Notes: generated by a model from the letters alone, not told the origin. A DNA stretch of 64,000 nucleotides from an uncultured Caldilineaceae bacterium (GCA_951813625.1 CATOTS010000019.1:1-64000), one strand, 5' to 3'; shown: positions 1 through 9,567, counted from the first letter of the stretch. A program made the numbers and translations.

Positions 1-726
1 ATCGAGATGGTCGAAGGGGATACTCGGCTGTAGTTCTTTGGCCAGCCGCAGAAGGCGGGGCTCCTGCCGGAAGATGCTTTCGCCGGGAAGAACGCTGATC
101 TCCGCCGGCGTATGGCGACCGTTCTCGACGATCGCGACACCGGCAACGACCGGCATCTTGTTGAGGACGACCTGCGCAGCCAGGGGGATGGAGATGGAGG
201 CGTCGTGGGCGTGCAGGGTGGCCGCGCCGCGCTTCTTGCCGAGTCCGATGGTCATGATCTTGCACAGGCCGCTCTCATGGTCGGCGCGAAATGCAGTGTG
301 GGCCTTGACGCGATTGATAGGGATGACCGCGTCGGCTTCGGCGGCGAAGCGGTCCCAGTAGACCGGCATACTCCCGGCCTGGCCGATCTGCTTGACCTCA
401 AGGCTGCTGTGGATCGGGACTCCGAGTTCGGCCATGCCATAGCTGACCAGCACCGCGTGCTGGCCCTCGGCGGTGCCGCCGCCGTGGCTACCCATCGCCG
501 GAACAAGGAACGGTTCTGCCCCGAGCGACTGCAGCGTCTTGACAACCGCCCCCACGACCTCCGCGTAACATGAGATGCCCCGACTTCCGACAGCTACGGC
601 TACGCGCATCCCCGGCCGGACGCGGTCGGACAAGGGCAGCGCGTTGAGGCCGTTCCAGACTTCGGCGGCAACGTTTTCTACCTGCTGCTCGGAAACGGTC
701 TGCTGCACGGGCGCGAGTTCAATCAT
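1..726 (-). CDS. LarA-like (DUF2088) nickel-pincer enzyme, 3' end outside window
   Basis: The minus strand is open from an ATG at 726-724 to the window edge (242 residues visible). The translation carries the VGSRGI stretch, then PAMGSHGGGTAEGQ and, further on, INRVKAHTAF and IGLGKKRGAATLHAH, which I recognise as the DUF2088/LarA-like family (COG3875). In lactate racemase LarA a lysine carries the nickel-pincer nucleotide and a histidine helps hold the nickel; the Lys and His of the GLGKKRG..LHAH segment are my candidates. Family members need not be lactate racemases, so the substrate is unknown. It sits 24 nt downstream of prfB on the same strand, so it is probably the last gene of the ftsY-prfB transcript. 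The larB, larE and larC cofactor genes are about 51 kb away in this window. Confidence 0.8.
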   Translation of the reverse strand, partial: MIELAPVQQTVSEQQVENVAAEVWNGLNALPLSDRVRPGMRVAVAVGSRGISCYAEVVGAVVKTLQSLGAEPFLVPAMGSHGGGTAEGQHAVLVSYGMAELGVPIHSSLEVKQIGQAGSMPVYWDRFAAEADAVIPINRVKAHTAFRADHESGLCKIMTIGLGKKRGAATLHAHDASISIPLAAQVVLNKMPVVAGVAIVENGRHTPAEISVLPGESIFRQEPRLLRLAKELQPSIPFDHLD

Positions 727-750
727 GGTATGCTCCTGTAGGGCCTTCGT

Positions 751-1843
751 CTAGGTGCCCACTTGCGTCTTTAGCCAGGCTTCGATGAACGGGTCCAACT
801 CTCCGTCGAGGACCGTCTGCGGGGATGATGTCTCCACATTGGTCCGCAGATCTTTCACCATCTGGTAGGGATGGAGGACGTAGGACCGGATCTGGCTGCC
901 GAAGTCGGCCTGAACATTCTCGCCTTTGAGGCGGGCCTTTTCGGCTGCGATCCTCTCCTGCTCGACAGCGTACAGTTTGCCCCGCAAAATTTTGAGCGCA
1001 ATCTCGCGGTTCTGGGTCTGGCTGCGTTCATTCTGACAGGAAACGACGATGCCGGACGGCTCGTGATGCAGACGAACGGCAGTGGCGTTCTTCTGTACGC
1101 TCTGACCGCCGGCGCCGCTTGACAAGAAGACGTCGATGCGAATGTCATTGGGCGAAATCTCGATCTCGATGTCTTCATCGATGATCGGCAGGACCTCAAG
1201 CTTCGCAAACGAAGTATGGCGGCGGTTGCCGGCATCGAATGGGCTGAGCCGGACCAAGCGGTGTGTGCCTCGCTCTGCCTGCAGATAGCCGTATGCGTAC
1301 GAGCCATCTACCGTAATGGTAACGCTCTTGACTCCGGCCTCTTCCCCCTGGGTCATGTCGGTGATTTCTGTCGCGAAATCCTTCTTCTCGGCCCAACGCA
1401 GATACATGCGCAGCAGCATGGCGGCCCAGTCCTGCGCCTCGGTTCCGCCGGCGCCGGCGTGAATGCTGACAATGGCGCCGCCTGTATCATATTTGCCATT
1501 GAGAGCCAGCGTAAATTCCCGACCTTCCAACTCCTTCTCGAGAGCGGCAGCCTCCATTTGAAGCTCGCTGAGCATCCCGGCGTCATCATCGGCAATCAGC
1601 GCCAGGTCCTGCGCGTCCTGGGCCCGCTCCTGCAGGCCGTCCCAAACATCGATCTGCTCTTTGAGTGCGTTCAGCTCCTGCATCTTCTGCTGTGCGGCCC
1701 GTTGGTCGTCCCAAAAACCGGGCGCAATTGTTTCCTTCTCCAGTTCCTGGACCCGCTCTGCCTTGTCAGGCAGGTCAAAGCCGCCTCCGTATCGTGTTGA
1801 CTCGTTCTGCGAGTTGGTGCAGACGGTCGGTTAGTTCGCGCAT
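751..1843 (-). CDS. prfB: peptide chain release factor 2 (programmed +1 frameshift)
   Basis: RF2 releases polypeptides at UGA and UAA. The gene starts at ATG 1843, behind an AGGAGAGG ribosome site, and reads 22 codons to an in-frame TGA at 1777-1775. A +1 shift at CTT-TGA-C then joins the long frame, which ends at TAG 751, for a product of about 363 aa. The shifted frame continues DLPDKAERVQELEKE, the usual RF2 N-terminus, so the join is secure. The anticodon-mimic SPF lies in RLVRLSPFDAGNRRH and the catalytic GGQ in SSGAGGQSVQ. Low RF2 favours the shift, so synthesis is autoregulated as in most bacteria. It lies 56 nt downstream of ftsY in the same operon. A start at the internal ATG 1683 would drop the N-terminal domain and is wrong. 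Confidence 0.95.
1774..1788 (-). promoter_or_regulatory. RF2 programmed +1 frameshift site
   Basis: Read on the minus strand the site is GGAGG CGG CTT TGA C: an internal Shine-Dalgarno-like GGAGG, 3 nt of spacing, the slippery CTT, the UGA stop and a following C. All elements of the classical prfB signal are present at the classical spacing. Confidence 0.93.
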
Positions 1844-1899
1844 TCGTCTTCCTCTCCTCTATCGAGTATCCATTGGTAAACGGGGCGGCGTAGCCTGCC

Positions 1900-2850
1900 T
1901 TACTCTCCCAGCAGGCCTTCCACAAACGCAACCGGGTCGAATTCCGCCAGGTCTTCCAGTTTTTCACCGGTGCCGACAAAGCGCACTGGTATGCCCAACT
2001 GCTTCTTTATGTTGAGAACGGCGCCGCCCCTGGCCGTGCTGTCAAGCTTGGAGAGGACAATGCCGGTAACGCCCGATGCCTCCTGGAAGCCCTTGGCCTG
2101 CAGGATGGCGTTCTGGCCGGTCGAGGCGTCGAGCACGAGCAGGATTTCGTGCGGAGCACGGTGTACCTGCTTGGCGGCCACACGGCGCATCTTCTCCAGC
2201 TCCTGCATGAGATTGAATTTGTTCTGCAGGCGGCCGGCCGTGTCTGCGATCAGAATATCGGCCCTGCGGCTCTCCTGGCTCGCGCGCATCGCGTCGAACA
2301 GCACGGCCGCCGGGTCAGAGCCGGGGGCCTGGGCAATTACTTCGACTTCGGCGCGAGCGCCCCAGATCTTGAGCTGGTCGATCGCCGCGGCCCGGAAAGT
2401 GTCGCCGGCGGCGAGGACGACGCGTTTGCCCAGCTGTTTGTAACGAAGCGCAAGTTTGCCGATGCTGGTCGTTTTGCCCGAACCATTGACGCCGACGACG
2501 AGCACAACCGTAAGAATGCGCGGCTCTTCAATGCGCAGAGGCTCGTCGGGCTGCAGGAGTTTGACCATCTCCTGCTTGAGGATGAGGTAGGCGTCGGCGG
2601 CCTTCCTGACAGCCTCGCGCTCGACCCGCGTTCTCGTGGACTCGACGAGTTCCATTGTTGTTTCCATGCCAACATCGGCGACGATGAGCGCCTCTTCCAA
2701 CTCTTCCCATAGCTCGTCGCTGATCTCGTTTTCCTGAAACAACGAGCCGACCTGCCCGAAAATGCCCGAACGGGTCTTTCTCAGGCTCTCTTCGATTCTT
2801 ACGTCATCCGCCGACTTCTCATCCTGGCGTCCGAACAGGCGTCTGAGCAC
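1900..2850 (-). CDS. ftsY: signal recognition particle receptor FtsY
   Basis: SRP receptor GTPase that docks Ffh-ribosome complexes at the membrane. The NG domain is complete: G1 [15 protein letters not shown] (about residues 120-134), [24 protein letters not shown], the [10 protein letters not shown] loop and the C-terminal [14 protein letters not shown]. The N-terminal acidic A domain is very short, so membrane contact probably relies on the N-terminal helix (LRRLFGRQ). A TTG at 2856 is possible, but GTG 2850 has GGGGAG six nt upstream and is the better start, giving 316 aa. The gene ends in TAA. An extended -10 promoter lies just upstream, and prfB and the LarA-like gene follow. Confidence 0.93.
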   Translation of the reverse strand: MLRRLFGRQDEKSADDVRIEESLRKTRSGIFGQVGSLFQENEISDELWEELEEALIVADVGMETTMELVESTRTRVEREAVRKAADAYLILKQEMVKLLQPDEPLRIEEPRILTVVLVVGVNGSGKTTSIGKLALRYKQLGKRVVLAAGDTFRAAAIDQLKIWGARAEVEVIAQAPGSDPAAVLFDAMRASQESRRADILIADTAGRLQNKFNLMQELEKMRRVAAKQVHRAPHEILLVLDASTGQNAILQAKGFQEASGVTGIVLSKLDSTARGGAVLNIKKQLGIPVRFVGTGEKLEDLAEFDPVAFVEGLLGE

Positions 2851-2893
2851 ACGCAACTCCCCGCGAGCGGGTTGACATGGTGTTTACTGGGCA

Positions 2894-2902
2894 ATTATAG
2901 CA
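2894..2902 (-). promoter_or_regulatory. extended -10 promoter for ftsY-prfB
   Basis: The minus strand reads TGCTATAAT, a perfect extended -10 (TGnTATAAT), about 45 nt upstream of the ftsY start. No good -35 is visible, which extended -10 promoters tolerate. The 2851-3123 intergenic region otherwise holds no gene that I can support. Confidence 0.5.
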
Positions 2903-3123
2903 CGCCGGGGAAGGTAGGGGAGAACGGGGCCGCGACCTGTGCGCGCACGCCAAAGACGCCCCCGGTTGGGAGTTCGGCGGCCCGGGCCGCATCTTTCGCA
3001 AAGGTTGGCCGGTTCAGGTCAGCCCACTGTATACTGAGAGCAAAGCGGCCGGGAAACTCCGACGCGGCTGCGAACTTGGTCGACGTCAGGTATCCGACTG
3101 AATTTTGTGATAAGGGGCTGCAA

Positions 3124-4290
3124 ATGCACGTCACGAGGGAGGAGCTGGAGCAACGCGAAGACCGGGAGCTGGCGGCGTACGCGATGCGGAGCAGCGAGAG
3201 CCGCGGTCGCGCCTTTCCGGGATCGGAGCACCCCTACCGCACCGCCTACCAGCGCGACCGTGACCGCATTATTCACACAACCGCGTTCCGCCGACTCCAG
3301 TACAAGACGCAGGTATTCGTTTACAACGAAGGAGACCACTATCGCAACCGGCTCACCCACACGATTGAGGTGGCGCAGATCGGGCGCACGCTCGCGCGCG
3401 CGCTTTCCAGCAACGAAGACCTGAGCGAGGCCATCTGTCTGGCACACGATCTGGGGCACCCTCCATTTGGGCATACCGGCGAGGCGACACTGAATCAGCT
3501 GATGCAGGAACACGGCGGCTACGATCACCAGAAACAGACCTATCGGATCATCACCAAACTGGCGCACCGCTACCAGTCGCACCCTGGTCTGAATCTGACC
3601 TACGAGGTGCGCGAAGGTGTGGTCAAGCACGACACGGACTACGACGTCGTCGACGCCAGAGACTACAACGCCGACGAGCGCGGCACGCTTGAGTGTCAGC
3701 TGAGCAACCTGGCGGACGAGATCGCCTACAACACGAGCGACGCCGACGACGGTCTGCGGGCAGGGATCCTGGATCCAGGCGACTTTCTGGACCTGGCGAT
3801 CAGTCAGCGCGTCTTGGACTCGCTCGCTGAGACGCCGTCGTCGGTAGACCTGACCGAGCCGCTGGACCGCTACCGCTTCATCCGCCGGCTGGTGGGCATA
3901 GAGGTTAGCGACGCAATCCGTACGACCGCCGCAAGGCTGAACGCGGCCCGCGTGCAAGACCTGGCCGATCTGCGGTCGCAGGCAGAGAACATGGCGGCCT
4001 ATTCTGCTGAGGTCGCTGAGGAAAACGGGGAGTTGAAGCGATTTCTTTTCGACCGGTTTTACCGGCATTTCCGCGTTGTGCGGATGGCGGCGAAGGCGGA
4101 CCGGACGGTGCGCGCCCTGTTTGGCGCCTTTGTCGAGGAACCGGCCCAGTTGCCGCCGGAAGCACAGGAGTCTATAAACCAGCGGGACGGGGACGTTCCT
4201 CGCATCGTCTGCGACTACATCGCCGGCATGACCGACCGTTACGCCATCGCCGAGTACCGCCGCCTATTTGATACGAGAGAGCCTGTCTGA
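3124..4290 (+). CDS. dgt: deoxynucleotide triphosphohydrolase (dGTPase-like)
   Basis: HD-superfamily enzyme that cleaves dNTPs to deoxynucleoside and tripolyphosphate. The metal-binding residues are visible as RLTHT (H79), AHDLGHPPFGH (H108-D109) and the later NLADEIAYNTSD aspartate, with the family N-terminus DRDRIIHTTAFRRLQYKTQV. The length of 388 aa fits the short, cytosolic dGTPase-like subfamily. The start at 3124 is chosen because AAGGGG lies upstream and the protein begins where homologues begin; the frame is open further upstream but with no homology. It is divergent from ftsY, and a hairpin terminator follows it. Substrate preference beyond dGTP cannot be read from the sequence. Confidence 0.9.
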   Translation: MHVTREELEQREDRELAAYAMRSSESRGRAFPGSEHPYRTAYQRDRDRIIHTTAFRRLQYKTQVFVYNEGDHYRNRLTHTIEVAQIGRTLARALSSNEDLSEAICLAHDLGHPPFGHTGEATLNQLMQEHGGYDHQKQTYRIITKLAHRYQSHPGLNLTYEVREGVVKHDTDYDVVDARDYNADERGTLECQLSNLADEIAYNTSDADDGLRAGILDPGDFLDLAISQRVLDSLAETPSSVDLTEPLDRYRFIRRLVGIEVSDAIRTTAARLNAARVQDLADLRSQAENMAAYSAEVAEENGELKRFLFDRFYRHFRVVRMAAKADRTVRALFGAFVEEPAQLPPEAQESINQRDGDVPRIVCDYIAGMTDRYAIAEYRRLFDTREPV

Positions 4291-4307
4291 ACTTTCCGGC
4301 AGCGTCT

Positions 4308-4330
4308 GACGAATCGGCGTTCGTCCTTTT
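4308..4330 (+). terminator. intrinsic terminator after dgt
   Basis: GACGAA-TCGGCG-TTCGTC forms a 6-bp stem with a 6-nt loop and is followed by CTTTT, 18 nt beyond the dgt stop. The T run overlaps the stop codon of the convergent gene. Confidence 0.5.
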
Positions 4331-5894
4331 ACGCTGGGCGGCGCACAACCAGCGTCGTGCTAACTGACCGCAGAGGTCGCGGCGACTGCCCGCTGTCCAG
4401 ATAGGACACGTCCTTGATTGTGCAATCGATCTGGATGTGTTGGGACCTGAGCCCGCATGTCAGGCCGGTCGCCAGTTCCAGGGGCGGTGAACGATTGGTA
4501 CCGTCCGTCTCGCCGCGGTCGTCGAGTAGAGTCGCGTCGAAGCCAGGCGAGACCAGCAGCTGGCTGATGCTCCGTACAGCTGAGCGGTCGTAGAGCCAGA
4601 TTTCCAGCAGTCGCACCTGGTCCGTATTAGCGGCTTCGCGATCCAGAGATTCATTCATGCCCATGCCACAAGCGCCCAACAGTTCACCCTCAGGCGCAGT
4701 TATGGTGAAGCTCTCGTCGTAGGACTGAATGCCGAAGGCGTAATTCGCCTCGAAAGTCGCCAAAACGTCGCCGCTTGCCGACGGGGCGCCGTCTTTGGGT
4801 GCGATTGCGCTAGAGACGCCCGCGACGGACAGGTCGACCTGTGGTTGCGCGGGCCGGGCCTGCAACGGGGTCGGCTCATATTCAGAATTCTCCTGCTCGC
4901 GACCTCCCGCGTCGACTAAGTCGACAGCCTCAACTCTCGCGAAGGGTTGAGAATCGGCCGCTACCTGCTGGCCCTCCTCGCGCGGAATCGCGTCCGCCGC
5001 CTCATCGGCCCCAATGGACCCGCTTTCCTGGTGCGTCGCAAACCCATCTTCCGCCCCCATCTGTTCCGCCGGCTGCGCGCTGCTTTCAGCTTCGAACGGT
5101 TGGGACCCGCGACTTTCGTCAGGCAGCGGAGTCCGGTCATGCAACTGTTCGGCTGGCTTCGCTTCGGGCAATCCGGCCTGAGAGATTTCTCCCCGGTCAT
5201 GTTCTTCCCGAGCGGATGGCGCAGGCGAATCTGTCCACTCGGTCGGGGATTCCGAATAGGACTCTGCGAAGGGGATTCCTTCTTCACCTCCAAGGAGCTG
5301 GCGACTCTCATCCTCGGCGTCGCCCCCCTGGAGGCTCTCCATTTCTGCCGGGCGGGCGAAACGAGACCCTTCACCGGCTTTGTTCAGGGGATCGGACTGG
5401 CTGGGAAAGACAGGTTCGTCGACGTCGGCTTCGTCATGAGAGGACCGCGACCTGCGAATCCAGTCGAGCCCGGGGGCCCTGGATCCGGTCCGTTTCCCGG
5501 AAACGAAGACCGGTCGGGGCCGGCGCGCCTGCTGCACCGCCGCCTGTCGTGCATTCGCAGGCCCCCTCGACCTTCTTGATGATGTGCCTTGTTCAGACTG
5601 CCGCAGGAACTGGTAACCGATTACGACTGCGCCGCCCACGAGGAGAGCGGCGGCAAGGTACAGCAACGCCTGGTTGAGCCACTCCTGGAAGGATGTGTCG
5701 CCGGCGGCTTCTTCGGGGATCTGCTCGGCCGCCAGCGCGCCGGCTTGGGCTGGGGCCGCACCAGCCGGCTGCCCCCCAGCGCCGGGCGAGTCAGTCCATT
5801 CCACCGGCCACACCCACCACCCGATGAAGAGGCCGAGCAAAAGCCCTACAAGCCCCGACGTGAGAATGTGGACCAAAGATCTGTTGCGTTCCAT
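4329..5894 (-). CDS. unknown two-TM protein with long disordered linker
   Basis: 521 aa, family not recognised. Residues 9-28 form a hydrophobic helix ending in GWWVWPVEW, and residues 74-96 form a second one (LYLAAALLVGGAVVIGYQFL). A basic stretch follows (RRSRGPANARQ, QQARRPRPVF). Residues about 150-370 are acidic, Ser/Glu/Pro-rich and low in complexity, so probably disordered. The last 150 residues look folded (FEANYAFGIQSYDESFTI, LLGACGMGMNESL, VRLLEIWLYDRS) and include four cysteines. I infer a membrane-anchored protein whose C-terminal domain sits on a flexible tether. It is the last gene of the ffh-rpsP-khpA-rimM-dprA-manC run, starting 41 nt after manC. Confidence 0.75.
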   Translation of the reverse strand: MERNRSLVHILTSGLVGLLLGLFIGWWVWPVEWTDSPGAGGQPAGAAPAQAGALAAEQIPEEAAGDTSFQEWLNQALLYLAAALLVGGAVVIGYQFLRQSEQGTSSRRSRGPANARQAAVQQARRPRPVFVSGKRTGSRAPGLDWIRRSRSSHDEADVDEPVFPSQSDPLNKAGEGSRFARPAEMESLQGGDAEDESRQLLGGEEGIPFAESYSESPTEWTDSPAPSAREEHDRGEISQAGLPEAKPAEQLHDRTPLPDESRGSQPFEAESSAQPAEQMGAEDGFATHQESGSIGADEAADAIPREEGQQVAADSQPFARVEAVDLVDAGGREQENSEYEPTPLQARPAQPQVDLSVAGVSSAIAPKDGAPSASGDVLATFEANYAFGIQSYDESFTITAPEGELLGACGMGMNESLDREAANTDQVRLLEIWLYDRSAVRSISQLLVSPGFDATLLDDRGETDGTNRSPPLELATGLTCGLRSQHIQIDCTIKDVSYLDSGQSPRPLRSVSTTLVVRRPA

Positions 5895-5935
5895 CGTTTT
5901 TCCGACAACGGCTTTCCGGGGGAATCCGCGATCTG

Positions 5936-7012
5936 CTAGAGGAGATCGGCGCGCTCCCCGGCTTGCAGTTTGGCTACGACCTGCTTTACCTGCTGAATGC
6001 TCTCTTTCCTGCCAATCAGAAGGGCGTCTCCCGCATCGATTACGATCAGGTCGTTGACGTCGACCAGCGCCACAATCTGTTTGTCGACCGCCACAATGTT
6101 GCCGCTGCTGTTAATTGGCAGGAGTTCGCCTTCGACCGCATAATTGCCGGTTTCGTCGGGCGCGGTGACAACCTCAAGCGCGTCCCAGCTGCCAAGGTCA
6201 TTCCATCCAACCTGCATTGGCACGACCGCCACCCTCTGCGCACCCTCCATCACAGCATAATCGAAAGAGATATCGGGCATTGTCGGCCAGATCTCCGCCA
6301 GCAGGCTATCCAGCCCTGGCGTGTCTAGCGCGGCCGCGATGCGATTTATGTCGGCGAATAGCTCGGGCATCCGCTCGCCGTACTCCGACAGGAGTCGATC
6401 GACACGTCCAACAAAGATACCGCCGTTCCAAAAGTAGCGTCCGTCAGCCAGAAACCGTTGCGCGGCCGCCTGGTCGGGTTTTTCGAGGAACCGCACGACC
6501 GGGTAGGTCGCCAAATCTCCCTGTAATGGCAGCGGCTCTACGTCGCGCTGAATGTAGCCGTATCCGGTGTGCGCCTTCGTCGGCTCGATCCCGAGGACGG
6601 TCAGGTATCCGCAGTGGGCGCTGCGCTCGGCCTGGCGCAGGGCCTTCTGGAAGGCGACCCCGTCCTGGATGTGATGGTCGGCAGGCAGTATGGCGACGAC
6701 TTCCGCGGGGTCGCGGCGTTGCAGGTGCGCACATGCCAGGGCGATCGCCGGCGCAGTGTTGCGGCCGCTCGGCTCCGACAGGATATTGGCGCGGGGAATG
6801 CAGTCGAGCTGCGCGGCGCACAGCCCGGCGTAACGGCTGCCTGTGACAACATAGGTGTCGCCGGGCGCGACCAGGCCCTCCAGTCTGGCTGCCGTGGCCT
6901 GAATCATCGTCCGGCCGCTTCCGGTGATGTCGCTGAACTGTTTCGGAGAGTCCTGGCGGCTGCGGGGCCACAAACGTGTGCCGACACCGCCGGCAAGAAT
7001 GACTGCGTACAT
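5936..7012 (-). CDS. manC: mannose-1-phosphate guanylyltransferase
   Basis: Makes GDP-mannose from mannose-1-phosphate and GTP for glycan synthesis. The nucleotidyltransferase signature LAGGVGTRLWPRSRQ is at residues 6-20, followed by SPKQF, LSEPSGRNTAPAIALA, ILPADHHI and FLEKPD, all typical of the family. Length 358 aa fits the single-domain (non-bifunctional) type without a phosphomannose isomerase domain. It starts 12 nt after dprA with AGAGGAA upstream, so it is co-transcribed with a DNA-uptake gene by position rather than by pathway. Confidence 0.9.
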   Translation of the reverse strand: MYAVILAGGVGTRLWPRSRQDSPKQFSDITGSGRTMIQATAARLEGLVAPGDTYVVTGSRYAGLCAAQLDCIPRANILSEPSGRNTAPAIALACAHLQRRDPAEVVAILPADHHIQDGVAFQKALRQAERSAHCGYLTVLGIEPTKAHTGYGYIQRDVEPLPLQGDLATYPVVRFLEKPDQAAAQRFLADGRYFWNGGIFVGRVDRLLSEYGERMPELFADINRIAAALDTPGLDSLLAEIWPTMPDISFDYAVMEGAQRVAVVPMQVGWNDLGSWDALEVVTAPDETGNYAVEGELLPINSSGNIVAVDKQIVALVDVNDLIVIDAGDALLIGRKESIQQVKQVVAKLQAGERADLL

Positions 7013-7024
7013 TGTTCCTCTGGG

Positions 7025-8107
7025 TCAGACTGCGCGTACGTACTGCATCAGGCCGACGTGCCGCACAAGTCCCTTGATTTCCATCGTGGCAAGCAGGCCG
7101 CTGACCCGTGAAGTATCCATCGTGGCAGCGCGTACAATCTCATTCATGTGCTGCGGTTCGGCCGTAACATGCCTGAGAATCAACTCTTCCTGCGGTGTGG
7201 CCGGAATGGAGTCGCGTGCCTGTTGTTGGGCCGCGGCAGTGTCCAGCTGCAGGCGCTCCAACAGGTCGCCTGGCGATGTAACGGGAATGGCTCCATCCTG
7301 GATCAGGCGGTTGCAACCATCGCTTCCGGGGCTGAGAATCGAGCCTGGAACGGCGTATACGTCGCGCCCCTGGTCAGCCGCAAAAGAGGCCGTGATGAGA
7401 GCGCCGCTTCGTGCTGCCGCCTCGACGACAACAACCGCCAGGCTCATCCCACTGATGATGCGGTTGCGCGGCGGGAAGTTCCGGGCCTCCGGTTTGGTGC
7501 CAATTGGATACTCGCTTATCAGGGCGCCGTTCTCTATGATCTGCAGTGCCAACTTGCGATTTCGCGCCGGGTAAATCTGGTCAACACCGCTGCCCAGGAC
7601 CGCGATTGTACGTCCGCCCGATTCGAGCGCCGCCGCATGGGCAATTGCGTCGACGCCCAGAGCAAGGCCGCTCACGACCGTAACGCCGTTTAGCCCCAGT
7701 TCACTCCCAATTTTTCGCGCCACCTCCCTGCCGTAAGCGGAGACTCGACGCGTGCCGACTACGGCAACCGCAAGCCTGTCCTGCTGTTCCAGGTGACCGC
7801 GCACGTACAGGAGCGGCGGAGAATTCGGAAGATGCAGGAGGTTGGCCGGGTAGCCGGCGTCTTCCTGCGTGCGTACGTCGAACCCTCTCCGTGCAACCTT
7901 TTCCAGTTCGCGTTGCGGGTCAAGTTCTTGGCGAACGGCAACAAGATTATCGATCGCCCGCCGGTCGAGACCGGCGGCCTCCAGGTGCTGCACCGGCGCA
8001 TTCCAAGCCGATTCGATGCTTCCGCACAGATCCATCAGGGCAGTCAGCCGCGCCGGACCAATGCCGGCGACACAATTGAAGGCGATCCAGTAAGCTCGTT
8101 CGTCCAT
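7025..8107 (-). CDS. dprA: DNA-processing protein DprA
   Basis: Loads RecA on incoming single-stranded DNA during transformation. The N-terminal helix-hairpin-helix (FNCVAGIGPARLTALM) is followed by the Rossmann-type DprA domain with VVGTRRVSAYG, VVSGLALGVDAIAH, VLGSGVDQIYPARN and EARNFPPRNRIISGMS. A winged-helix C-terminal segment (LILRHVTAEPQHMNEIV..GLLATMEIKGLV) is present. 360 aa is full length. It lies 45 nt downstream of rimM. Competence genes are not otherwise seen here. Confidence 0.93.
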   Translation of the reverse strand: MDERAYWIAFNCVAGIGPARLTALMDLCGSIESAWNAPVQHLEAAGLDRRAIDNLVAVRQELDPQRELEKVARRGFDVRTQEDAGYPANLLHLPNSPPLLYVRGHLEQQDRLAVAVVGTRRVSAYGREVARKIGSELGLNGVTVVSGLALGVDAIAHAAALESGGRTIAVLGSGVDQIYPARNRKLALQIIENGALISEYPIGTKPEARNFPPRNRIISGMSLAVVVVEAAARSGALITASFAADQGRDVYAVPGSILSPGSDGCNRLIQDGAIPVTSPGDLLERLQLDTAAAQQQARDSIPATPQEELILRHVTAEPQHMNEIVRAATMDTSRVSGLLATMEIKGLVRHVGLMQYVRAV

Positions 8108-8152
8108 TGGCGGGAGGTCGACACTCAGAATTCGAACAAGTGTCAGATGAGT

Positions 8153-8770
8153 CTAATGTCCTATTTCGTCAAGCATTCCCGGCAGAAGGCGGACGGTTAC
8201 GGCTCCTGCTTCCAGGTCGACGCTGCGAATCACATCCGCCAGCGCCGGGATGAGCAACTCGCGGTCCTGGTTGATGCCGGCGACCGGGCGCACAATGTAC
8301 ACTTCATTCGCGCCCGTAAAGATGACGTCCACGACTTCACCCAACCGCTCCAGGGATTCATTCTGCACGTTCAAGCCGATGATGTCGTGCACCCAGAAGG
8401 AGTCTTCGTCCAACTGCATGGCCGCCTCCTCCGGGATGTATAGCCACTCATTGTGCAGATCTTCCGCTGCCTCCCTGTCCGTGACTTCCTCAAAGCTGAG
8501 AAGGAAGATGCCTTTGTGAGCCCTGGACGTTGAGATTTCAGCCAACAGGAGTTCATCGCCGAGCAACAGCTGCTGACCGGCATCGAAGCGGCCTTCATAG
8601 TCCGTATAGGATTCGACTTTCACTTCTCCCCGCAGGCCGTGCGCGCCCAGTATGCGGCCTACGATCAGATGTCCCTCGGGAACGGACGCTGAGCGCCTGT
8701 GAAAGCGGCTGGATCGGGCTGACCCGTCCTTTCGCTTCCGCCGTCGTTTTCCTCTGGAGGGCGCTGTCAT
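8153..8770 (-). CDS. rimM: 16S rRNA processing protein RimM
   Basis: Ribosome maturation factor for the 30S head, binding S19. The RimM N-domain begins at LIVGRILGAHGLRGEVKVE, and the PRC-barrel-like C-domain contains SFWVHDIIGL and EVYIVRP. Residues 1-30 are a strongly basic extension (GKRRRKRKDG) absent from most homologues; the start may be later, but no better ribosome site was seen. It is in the usual place after rpsP and khpA; the 236 nt between khpA and rimM hold nothing I can identify. Confidence 0.9.
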   Translation of the reverse strand: MTAPSRGKRRRKRKDGSARSSRFHRRSASVPEGHLIVGRILGAHGLRGEVKVESYTDYEGRFDAGQQLLLGDELLLAEISTSRAHKGIFLLSFEEVTDREAAEDLHNEWLYIPEEAAMQLDEDSFWVHDIIGLNVQNESLERLGEVVDVIFTGANEVYIVRPVAGINQDRELLIPALADVIRSVDLEAGAVTVRLLPGMLDEIGH

Positions 8771-9006
8771 CGGATCGATCCTGTGCGCAGCATACCCGGC
8801 ACGGCATCACCCGGGCCGACCGTTCAACTTGCCAACATTCCGTTTTGAAGAATCGCGCTTTGCCTGCGGAACCGAAAGCCGCCGTTCGGGCATTGACGAT
8901 CGGAATCCGACTTTCTCACAAGAAGGAAGGACGAAAGGCAGGTCGGAGAGCCGAGAACTGGCCAGGGGCTTCTGCTACCGGCGTGGGCGGAGCAGCGCGG
9001 TCGCCA

Positions 9007-9234
9007 CTACATTATCTTGAGAATCGCATCGCGCGACTGCCGCTTCAACGCCACTTTCAGTACGGAACGCATGGCGTTGGCAACCCTTCCGTTTTTGCCG
9101 ATGACCCGTCCCGCATCCTCCGGCGCGACCTGCAAACGGAGGACGACGCGTTCACGGTAGGTCCGCTCCGTGACATGCACCTCGTCCGGATTCTCTACAA
9201 GTGCCTTGGCCATGAACTCAATCAGATCTTTCAT
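9007..9234 (-). CDS. khpA: KH-domain RNA-binding protein KhpA
   Basis: 75-aa single KH domain. The GxxG loop is in VIGKNGRVANAMRSVLK. It matches KhpA (YlqC), an RNA chaperone that pairs with KhpB, and occupies the standard slot 21 nt after rpsP. Confidence 0.92.
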   Translation of the reverse strand: MKDLIEFMAKALVENPDEVHVTERTYRERVVLRLQVAPEDAGRVIGKNGRVANAMRSVLKVALKRQSRDAILKIM

Positions 9235-9255
9235 GGGGTGCTCGCTTTACCTGGC

Positions 9256-9567
9256 TCAGGCGGCTTCCGTTTCTCCGGCGTCAGACACGGCCGCTTCAAC
9301 GTCGACGGGATTCAAGTTGCCCTGCTCGTCGGTTACGCCGGTTTTCTTCAACAGACGTGCCACGGCCTCGCTGGGCTGGGCGCCGACGCTCAGCCAGTGG
9401 CCGGCGCGTTCGCTCTTGATCTCAACGGTGGGGGGATCGGTCATCGGGTCGTACGTGCCGATGTTTTCGATGAAGCGGCCATCACGCGGGCTGCGCTGGT
9501 CGGCAACTACGATGCGGTAAAATGGCTTCTTCTTGGCGCCCATGCGGCGCAGACGGATGCGTACCAC
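9256..9567 (-). CDS. rpsP: 30S ribosomal protein S16
   Basis: 103 aa with the S16 hallmarks [19 protein letters not shown] and [16 protein letters not shown]. It starts at GTG (9567) with AAGGAG ten nt upstream. It belongs to the ffh-rpsP-khpA-rimM cluster. A short acidic tail ends in AGETEAA. Confidence 0.96.
   Translation of the reverse strand: MVRIRLRRMGAKKKPFYRIVVADQRSPRDGRFIENIGTYDPMTDPPTVEIKSERAGHWLSVGAQPSEAVARLLKKTGVTDEQGNLNPVDVEAAVSDAGETEAA

Noticed and set aside
3019..4068. 349-codon open frame antisense to dgt
   Set aside because: Shadow of a high-GC gene; no domain and no ribosome site, whereas dgt is unambiguous.
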